From Polaribacter sp. SA4-12 (GTDB lineage: Bacteria > Bacteroidota > Bacteroidia > Flavobacteriales > Flavobacteriaceae): a DNA stretch of 64,000 bases. Below, in pieces: positions 15,656 through 24,400 of the stretch (positions are counted from its first letter, which is position 1; the number at the start of each line of letters is the position of its first letter). Position numbers and translations under genes: made by a program. The notes under the pieces were generated by a model, which made no database searches, was not told where the DNA came from, and saw only the letters and a program-made list of their open reading frames with translations. The stretch is from the NCBI RefSeq assembly GCF_002163675.1, contig NZ_CP019334.1:2089501-2153500 (forward strand), written 5' to 3'.

Positions 15656-17005
15656 TTATCCTAATTCTTCTCTCATTAAATCTAAACCTTCACGTATTAT
15701 TTTCTGGTGAGGTTGTTTAGATACACAAATAAATTCTGTTAGTGCAAAATCTTCTGGAGCTACTTCGTAACCTCCTAAAGCTTCCATTTCGTCTAAATCT
15801 TTATACATAAATGCTTTTAACAATTGCATTGGATAAATATCTAAAGGAAAAACATCTTCGTAAGAACCCGTAACAACAAATGCTCTGTGCTCTCCGTTTG
15901 TATTTGTATTTAAATCGTATTTTTTCTTTGGAGTTAACCAAGAAAAAGTTAACGCTCTAGAAGTAGAAATCTTATTGAAAACTGGTGTTGTCCAACCAAA
16001 TAATTCATAATCATCTCCTTCTGGAATTGCAGTTATTTGATTGTCATAATAACCCAAAAATTCATCTTCTTTTACTTCCTTTCCAGAAAGTACGTTTCCG
16101 CTAATGATTCTTGTATTATCGTTTTCTAAATTACTTGCAGTTACATCAGAAATAGTTGCTCCTGCAATTGCAGTTACATATTGTGGCTTGCTAAACTTAG
16201 AACCTGTTAAAGCAACTGTTCTTGTTGCATTAAATTTACCAGTTAAAAGTAACTCACCAATAATTACTAAATCTTGTGGAGTAATTACCCAAACAACTTC
16301 ACCTTTATTAATAGGATCTATGTTTGCAATTTGAGTACTCACATTCCCTGAAGGATGGGGTCCTGAAACCTTATGCAATTCTACGCCATTTAAACTAGCT
16401 AAAGGAGAATTAGAATTTGCTCCAACAGAAACATGAACCTTACCATCTGTAAGTTTAGAAACAGCTGTAATTGCTGCTTGCAATTCTGCTTCTTTACCTG
16501 CTAAAGTAAAATCTAAATCTGCTGCTAATGGTGCACTTGCATAGGCAGAAACAAAAATAGCTTTTGGTGCTTGGTTTGGATTTGCAACTACATCATAAGG
16601 ACGTTGTTTTACAAATGGCCAACAACCTGAAGCAAACAAATGATTCTTTACTTCTTCTGCAGACATTTTCGCTGCATCTTTAGTGTCGAAATCTTTATAC
16701 TCTTGTGTTGAATCTGCTGCAATTTTCACTGCTAACACTTTTCTTCTTGCTCCACGTACTACCTCTACAACTTTACCAGAAACAGGGCTTGAAAATAAAA
16801 TACGTTCGTCACTTTTTGAATAAAAAAGTGCTTCTCCAGCTTTTACTTCTGCGCCTTCTTTTGCGATAAGTTTAGGTGTAATTCCGTGAAAGTCTTCTGG
16901 CTTCACTGCGTAAACACTACTTAAAGAAGTCTCTTTAGTAGTTTTTTCTGCACCGCCAACAAGCTTAATATCTAAGCCTTTTTTAATACGAATGTCTTTT
17001 GACAT
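15656..17005 (-). CDS. nqrA: Na+-NQR subunit A
   Basis: A 449-aa cytosolic subunit and first gene of the operon. It starts SKDIRIKKGLDIKLVGGAE, with a barrel-sandwich/Rnf-type region (about 60-100, EGAEVKAGEALFYSK...SPVSGKVVEVVRGARRK) and the conserved GPHPSGNVSTQIANIDPI (about 235-252) and ALTGSKFSKPQYV. NqrA docks on NqrB and binds quinone in characterised enzymes. A TAAATTTG -7 element lies 39-46 nt upstream. Confidence 0.97.
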   Translation of the reverse strand: MSKDIRIKKGLDIKLVGGAEKTTKETSLSSVYAVKPEDFHGITPKLIAKEGAEVKAGEALFYSKSDERILFSSPVSGKVVEVVRGARRKVLAVKIAADSTQEYKDFDTKDAAKMSAEEVKNHLFASGCWPFVKQRPYDVVANPNQAPKAIFVSAYASAPLAADLDFTLAGKEAELQAAITAVSKLTDGKVHVSVGANSNSPLASLNGVELHKVSGPHPSGNVSTQIANIDPINKGEVVWVITPQDLVIIGELLLTGKFNATRTVALTGSKFSKPQYVTAIAGATISDVTASNLENDNTRIISGNVLSGKEVKEDEFLGYYDNQITAIPEGDDYELFGWTTPVFNKISTSRALTFSWLTPKKKYDLNTNTNGEHRAFVVTGSYEDVFPLDIYPMQLLKAFMYKDLDEMEALGGYEVAPEDFALTEFICVSKQPHQKIIREGLDLMREELG

Positions 17006-17043
17006 AGTAAATTTGGAATTGTTAGTTATCTTAAAAAATCATG

Positions 17044-17051
17044 CAAATTTA
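17044..17051 (-). promoter_or_regulatory. TAnnTTTG -7 element of the nqr operon
   Basis: TAAATTTG on the minus strand fits the Bacteroidota -7 consensus, about 38 nt before the nqrA start. No clear -33 TTG is seen. Confidence 0.5.
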
Positions 17052-17190
17052 GGGTTTTTGCCCATTATGACTGATATATTTTGACTTTTATATTCGCTAA
17101 AAAATACTATTTATAATGATTTTAAATAATAATTTAAATGAAAACGTTGTAGTTCATCTAGAATATTTAACAGAACATGTTTAATAGAAA

Positions 17191-17217
17191 AATCTCACAT
17201 AAATTAAATGTGAGATT
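17191..17217. terminator. hairpin with T-run on minus strand, no assigned gene
   Basis: AATCTCACAT/ATGTGAGATT with a 7-nt loop. On the minus strand the stem is followed by TTTTTC, as in a terminator, but no minus-strand gene lies to its right. The rest of the gap 17052-17371 shows nothing recognisable apart from a TTGGGGGAAAA tract at about 17234. Confidence 0.4.
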
Positions 17218-17371
17218 CAAAATAAATAGAATGTTGGGGGAAAATAATTTACAAATAAATGAAGTAAAAAAGTTTGGTTAAGATCTTATATTTAATTAAT
17301 TATCACCCATAATCTACTTTAAAATTCAAATAACAGTGATACAAAGATAAACACAAATAGAAAAACAACAC

Positions 17372-17429
17372 ATAAGTAGTGCCTGCAATATATACGTATA
17401 GGTACGTATATATTGCAGGCACTACTTAT
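17372..17429. repeat. perfect 27-bp inverted repeat upstream of the secreted-protein cluster
   Basis: The 27-bp arms at 17372-17398 (ATAAGTAGTGCCTGCAATAT...) and 17403-17429 are exactly complementary, with a 4-nt loop TAGG. There is no T-run directly after it on the plus strand. It ends 22 nt before the TAGTTTTG promoter element, so it would not be in the transcript started there. Confidence 0.85.
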
Positions 17430-17451
17430 ATCAAGACTCATTAGGAATACA

Positions 17452-17459
17452 TAGTTTTG
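17452..17459 (+). promoter_or_regulatory. TAnnTTTG -7 element of the T9SS cluster
   Basis: TAGTTTTG, 41 nt before the ATG at 17501. The intervening leader contains a CTAA tandem run (17467-17480). Confidence 0.5.
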
Positions 17460-17500
17460 ACATAAACTAACTAACTAACCAAATATTTAAGTCAAAAATC

Positions 17501-18400
17501 ATGAAAAAGTTCTATAACACATTATTGTTTTTGTTTATTACAACAATCTCATTTGCACAAGGAATTGCAATACAAGGTATCGCCAGAGATAATGCAAGTT
17601 CTGCTATAACAGATACTAACTTAACATTTACGTTTAGCATTACAAAAAACGACAACACTGTTCTCTATTCAGAAACGCAAGCTATTAAAACAGATAATTT
17701 TGGTGTCTTTTCTCATATAGTAAGTACAGGAAACCCAACTACTAGTGCATTTAACAATGTAGATTTTTCAATAACAAATTTAAAAATGAAAGTTTTAGTG
17801 GTCTATGAAGGAAACACCATAGAAGTCTATAACCAAACTTTTCAATACACTCCTTATGCATTTTTTGCTCAAAAAGCAGCATTGGCAACAAATGCAACAA
17901 ATGCAGATGACGGCGTACCAACAGGTGCCATTATGCCTTATTCAGGTACAACAGCTCCTGAAGGCTGGGTGCTTTGTGATGGGCAAAGCTTAACATCTAT
18001 AACAGGTTCTGCAGCATTAATAGCATTGGTTGGTAATACTGCGCCTAATCTTCAAGGTACATTTTTAAGAGGTACAGGTTTAAGTCCTACCAATGGTAGA
18101 AGTGGACCAGGATTGGGCACTTTTCAAACGGATACATTTAGAAGTCATTTACATGGTAGTGGTAGTTTATTTGCGAATACAGCTGGTTCACATACGCATG
18201 CTTATCAATCTGGAGCAGGAGATCAATCTGGTATAGATGGCGGTGGTTGGAATTCTGGAGAAATAGGGTATCGTATTACAAACAATACAAGTTCTAATGC
18301 TGGGAGTCATGGCCATGTGGTGTCTGGTTCAGTTGGTTCAACTGGTGACACAGAAACTCGTCCAGTAAATTATGGTGTAAATTATATCATAAAATTGTAG
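17501..18400 (+). CDS. secreted protein with C-terminal phage tail-collar-like domain
   Basis: A 299-aa protein. A signal peptide (about 1-19, ending ISFAQ) is followed by an N-terminal region of about 110 residues typical of secreted Bacteroidota proteins (GIAIQGIARDNASSAI...TPYAFFAQKAALA). From about 143 comes the tail-collar-like segment GAIMPYSGTTAPEGWVLCDG, then a Gly/His/Ser-rich stretch (FRSHLHGSG, AGSHTHAY, AGSHGHVVSG) and the terminal ETRPVNYGVNYIIKL typical of collar/fibre proteins. No T9SS sorting domain is seen. It leads a same-strand run with the giant protein 18 nt downstream. Function as a surface fibre or binding module is inference. Confidence 0.85.
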   Translation: MKKFYNTLLFLFITTISFAQGIAIQGIARDNASSAITDTNLTFTFSITKNDNTVLYSETQAIKTDNFGVFSHIVSTGNPTTSAFNNVDFSITNLKMKVLVVYEGNTIEVYNQTFQYTPYAFFAQKAALATNATNADDGVPTGAIMPYSGTTAPEGWVLCDGQSLTSITGSAALIALVGNTAPNLQGTFLRGTGLSPTNGRSGPGLGTFQTDTFRSHLHGSGSLFANTAGSHTHAYQSGAGDQSGIDGGGWNSGEIGYRITNNTSSNAGSHGHVVSGSVGSTGDTETRPVNYGVNYIIKL

Positions 18401-18418
18401 TAATTTTTAACAACAATT

Positions 18419-21400
18419 ATGATGAAAAGAATACTACACATATTATGTTTGTGTTTGGTTAGTTATTTAGCCAAAGCACAAGACCAGAGCCAACACCAAC
18501 TTTTTGTTGGTAATGTTGCAGTAGATTATAAAGACACTAATTTACAGATGCAAATGAACATAGGAAGCCCCTTTATTGTAGGGTCTTCCATAAGATCTGC
18601 TATTCCTAAAGCTGCTGGCCTAATCATTAATAGCCCTTCTTCAATTGCAGGAGAATATGAGTTTAATGCTAACACAACTTTTGGTGCGTCTTTAGATAGA
18701 GCCTTTACAGGAGATTTAGTATTAGCAATAGATGACGCAGACCCTACTGATGATGGGTGTACTGCTTTTACAAATGCAGCTGCATTAAACGGAAAAATAG
18801 CTGTAATTAGAAGAGGTACCTGTACTTTTGCTAGTAAAATACTAAATGCCCAAAATGCAGGTGCTATTGCTGTAATTATGGTAAATAATGTAGCTGGTGT
18901 TGTTTATATGGGAGGAGAAGGACCAACAGTTACAATTCCTTCAGCTTCGGTTACATTAGAGGATGGAAATACAATTATTAATGCATTAGGAAGTGGTATC
19001 GTAAATGGTGAATTACAGCCAGATAGAATAATTTATTCTTCTGTTCAAAGCAATAATAAATCAACAATAGGTTTTCCATACGGTGTATTATACGTATCAC
19101 CTACTTTTATAATAGATGGTTTCGAAGTTTCTAAAGGATATTTTAGTGATCGCGTAAATATTAAATGGGAATTTGGCGCCAATCAGAATTTAATTGAGAA
19201 AATCAATGTTTTTAGACAAGAATTAGGAAGCGCAACTCCAGAACAATTAATTGGTAGTGTTAGTAAAGATGTATTTGAATATAATGACACCCAAGTAGAA
19301 AGCGGCGTATTGTATAAGTATCGAATTGAAGCATTTGGTGTTTCTAATTTTAATGAACTTTATTTAGATTATATAGAAGGTGTCGGTTTTAGAAACCCAA
19401 CAGCTACAGTATCAGGAAGTGTAAGTTTTGATGGTGGTAGCCCAGTGCAAGATGTTATTGTCTTTGCAGAGGCAAATGGTGAAGAAAATAACTCTAGTGG
19501 AAGTAGTTTAAAAATTGACAACGGATTTGTTTCTATAGATAATATTGAATACGAAATTCCTGCTAACAAATTAACTTTACAATCTTGGGTTACTAATTCT
19601 GGAGAGATTTTTAAATTTTCTACAGACAATAGTAAAGTTGTAAAATTTGTAGGAGGAAAATTTGATGCAAATTCACTAAAATTTCAGGTACTTGTAAGTG
19701 ATGTAAATATTCAGGAAATAACATTAGAAGATTCGTATCCAACAGGTGAATTAGATTTTTTAGGAAAAGATGTTTTTAAGAATATTTCAGACTTAACAGA
19801 TACTTCATTTATACACATTTCTGCTGTTTTAGAAGACGAAAAAACACCAAAATTTTATATTAATGGTAGAGAAATTACGCAAGATTATATAGATAGCGCT
19901 ACAATTCCAGATGGAGTTACAAAACCTAAACTGACCATAAATAAAGTTGGAAACTATCCTGTTTTTGGGAATGCAAACCTTAATAAATTAATTTTAGTAG
20001 ATGGTTATTCTGGTTATTTAGATGAAGTTAGAGTTTGGCAACGAGCACTTTCTAATGAAGAAATAAGAAGAGACTACAGAAGGTACTTAAGTGGTGGAGA
20101 AACTGCTTTAAGCATCTATTTAAGAATGGATGAAAACGCAGGAACCAATGTATATGATTTATCTAAAAAAGGATTCCGTCAAAATAAAAACAACGGTATT
20201 TTAGCACCAAATGCTACAAATGGTATTCAATTTAGTAACACAAAACCAAGTTTTGAACAACTAGGTGTTTTTGGAGTAACAGATGCCAATGGTAGCTATA
20301 CGGTTTCTAGTATTCCGTATTCTGGTACTGGAGAATCTTTTGTAATTACACCTTCTTTAGGTGTACATAAATTTGAACCTGCAAGTCAAACTGTATTTTT
20401 AGGCGCTGAAGCAAGTGTTATAAATCAATTAAATTTTAAAGATATTTCTTCTTTTAAATTTAATGGTAGAGCAGTTTACAACGTACAAAATGTTTTTAAT
20501 ACAATAGATTTAGATACAGATGAAACTGCGTATACACAAATTGAAGATTTTGATTACAATAAATATAGAGTGAGTAGTAATGGTTCTAAAATTATTATTA
20601 ACAAAGCACAATTTTATTATGAAGGTGGAAGTATTGACACTTCAAATGGGTTTTACAAAGATGGAGAATTAAAAAAATACCCAGTTGTAGGTTTAGAAAA
20701 AGCCTATGTTTATATAGATGGAAATATTGTTTTTAACGAAGAAAACCAACCTGTAGAAACAGATACAGAAGGTCATTTCACCATAAATGTACCCATTGGA
20801 AATCATAAAATTGAAGTGAAAAAAGATGGACACACTTTTGAGCATGCTGGTTATTTCCCGGCTTCAAACACGTTTGAATTTTTTGAAGACCAAATAGAAC
20901 CAAGATGGTTTATAGACACTACAAGAATTTCTTTAATTGGTAGAGTTGTTGGTGGTAAAATAGAATCTGACAAACCAATTGGTTTTGGAATTGACGGAGA
21001 ATTTTCACATATTAATTTTGAAGATGAGGAAACTGAAGCAAGTGAAGTTATTTCATCTAAAAACAATATCGGAGTTGCTAGCATAAAACTTAAAGGAAAC
21101 ATAGACACACCTACTTTTGATGTTGATGTAACTACAAATCCTATTACAGGAGAATACAAAGCGACTTTAATTCCTTTTATTTATTATATAAGAACAGCAG
21201 ATCTTAAGATAACTAAAAACACAGATATTTCTATTTTATCGAGTACTGAGACGCTAAACTTTTTAGCAACTCCGGTGTTAGATTCTATCAGCCTTACAAC
21301 AAAAGACGGGACAGAATTAGTTACTAAGGCTTTCAACTATAAAAAGAGTTTTAGATATAACTCGCCTGTTACCTTGGCATTAGTTAATCAAGAATATGAA

Positions 21401-24400
21401 AAGGAAATTATAATTGGAGGGAACAAATTTGACATTAGTGGTTTACAAAACCCAATCTACATTCAAAAAAAGAACTATAATATTCTTTTTGAAGTCTCTC
21501 AGAATTATATAAATAAAGACAAGACAGAAGCTGTAATTACAAAAGAATTCTATACAGAAGGAACTTTTAATATTACCAATAATTTAGAAATTCCAGGAAA
21601 AAGCACCATAGTTTCTATTGAAAACGGAAAGAAATATAAATATTCATTTTTAGCAGGCCCACCAAATATTTCATTGGTAGATGGTTTTTTAAGTACACTA
21701 TCTGTTGAGTATAATATAACTGGAAGTAACCCAATAACCATTTCTAATTTTTCAGAATTTAAAGCAAAAGGAATCGTTAAAGGAGGTGCTAGCACAAGTG
21801 GTACTGCATTTGCAACCATTGCTCCGGAGCAACCAGATATCATTTTAAGAGACCCTCCAGGTTCTAATAGTTTTGCTTCTATAGAACAAGGAACAACAAT
21901 TTCGTTTACAAAAGAATCATCCAATACCGGAGGAAACTCTATAGGTGGTGGAGCCGTAATTGCTGCTGGTGTTAATTTTGAAACTGTTGCAGGAACGCCT
22001 TTCTTTTCTGTAGGAACTGAAATTGAAGTGATAAACAATATTGAAGTATCAATAACAAAATCAACAGAAAACACGGGATCTAATACCTCACTAAATAGCT
22101 ATACTTTTAATACAACTATTTCTACAAGTGATGACCCCAATTATGTAGGTTCAGATGGAGATCTATATATAGGAAATGCAAAAAATGTCTATTATGGTTT
22201 GTATAACAATATGTTTGTAACCGATGTACCACCAACATTACCAAATGGAGACTCTGTAGCATCGCTACCTTTAACGGTAAAAGATGAAAATGAGAATGAT
22301 GTTACTTTATATATTAGTACTGCTAAAGATTTTTACATTGCGGAACAACCAACTAAAACGTTTTTTCAGTATTCTCAAAAACACATAATTGAAACGTTAA
22401 TTCCTGCTTTAGAAGAATTAGCTGCAAATTTTGTTCCAGATACAAGCCCAAATACAACTCCTTTAGTACCAAGACCAACTAAAGAAAGTTATGAGAATCA
22501 AGCTAATTTATGGCGTAAAATTATTCAAGAAAATGAAAAGTCTAAATACGATGCTAAAAATAATAGCTCAGTTTACAAACAATCAATTGTAGATAAAATA
22601 GGATCAAATTATGGTTCTAACGCTCAAGGATTAAAGCAATTAGTAGCAGATAATTTCTTTTCTAATCAATCTTTTGATGCTGGAGTTGGCGAGTACACAA
22701 GCTCAACAGCCACAATAAATCTTGTAGGTAGAACTACGGAAGAAACTATAGAAATTTCTGCAGAAGCTAAAAGAGAATTTGGTGCTACTTTTAATGGTAC
22801 AGGAGCCACTGTATTTATTAACGGAAGTATTACAGAAGTAGATACTGATGCTGATAACTTTGAAACAGAAAATACAACTACAATATCCTACACCTTAAAA
22901 GACAATGACCAACACAATGTATTAAGTGTAGATGTTGTAAATATGTTTAATGGTTATGGACCCATTTTTATCACCAAAGGAGGTGCAACATCTTGCCCTT
23001 ATGAGCCTGCTGTAACTTCTCTTTTTTATAAAAAAACTGGATATGATCCAACAATAGTTGGTCTTGGAGGAGAAATTTTATCTGAAGCAACAAATAAAGT
23101 ATATGCTCCAGAAATAAAAGCAGATAAAACAGTTTTAACTAATGTTCCAGAAAGTGAAGGTGCATTATTTACTTTAAAACTGAAGAATTTAAGTGAAACG
23201 CAATCTGATTTAGAATATATTTTAGTAGTAGATGCATTAACCCTAAATGGAGCCACAACCAATATAGCGTCAAATGGAGTAAATATTTATGTGCCATTTA
23301 ATGAAACAGTAGAATTCCCTTTTGAAGTTTATAAATCATCTGCTTCAAGTGTATTTAAATACGATAACATTAGAGTTTATTTAAAAAATCCTTGTGATGA
23401 TATTAATGATTCTGAAGGTTTGATAGATGTATCAGTTGAGTTTAAGAAATCGTGTTCTAAAGTAACCGTTTCAGCTCCAGAAGATAATTGGATTTTTAAC
23501 AGAGCAGAAGGATTCTCTAAAGATGCTAATGGCATAACAACCACAAACAAATTTCCAATAACATTTACAGATTTTAATACCGATTTTGCAGGTTTCAAAA
23601 AAATAGAATTGCAATACAGAAATGCAAGTTCTGCAAATTGGATTAAGTTTAGCACCTATTATGGTACGCAACAATTAAAAGAGGATGCATCAGATGATGA
23701 CGGAATTGTAATAAGTAGTTCAGATTCTGAATTCACTTATAATTGGGACATTATTGGGGATAAAATTCCTGATGGAAATTATGAATTTAGAGCTATATCT
23801 TCTTGTACAGATGATATAACATATACTTCTAGTATTATTTCTGGAACCATAAATTTAAATGCTCCTGTTTTGTTTGGAATACCTCAACCTTCAGATGGTA
23901 TTTTAGATGTTGGAGAAGATATTTCCATCCGTTTTAATGAAGCTATTTTTGAACGCGGTGCAACCAATATTAAAGTGTCTGGTTTAAGTAATCAGCAGGT
24001 AATAGACCATAGTGTTTCTGTGTTTTTAGATGGCGGTGCAAATCAAATAGAACTTCCAAATCAGATCTTACCAAACGAATCATTTACGGTTCAATTCTGG
24101 TATAAAAATGCAACTACAGGAACAGGGAAATTAATTTCACAAGAAAACGGAATTAATGCAACTTTAGTTGGAAATGAATTGACATTTAGTATTGGAGGAC
24201 AATCTGTAAAAGCGGTTATAAATCCTGCTCAATATAATTTTTATTCACTAGTTTATCAAAGTGGAAATGACCCTCAATTACTTATTTTAGAAAACGGAAT
24301 AGAATTAGAAGATGAAGTTTTATCCAATAATTTAGACATCAATTCTAATAGTTCAATTTTTATTGGTGGTACAAATACAATTGGTAATATTCATGATATC

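Noticed and set aside
17501..18400. Prophage remnant, because of the tail-collar domain
   Set aside because: The protein has a signal peptide, and no other phage gene (integrase, capsid, terminase, lysis) is nearby.
21550..22074. 174-codon open frame on the minus strand inside the giant gene
   Set aside because: It is antisense to a continuous plus-strand coding region with clear domains; composition is that of a shadow frame.
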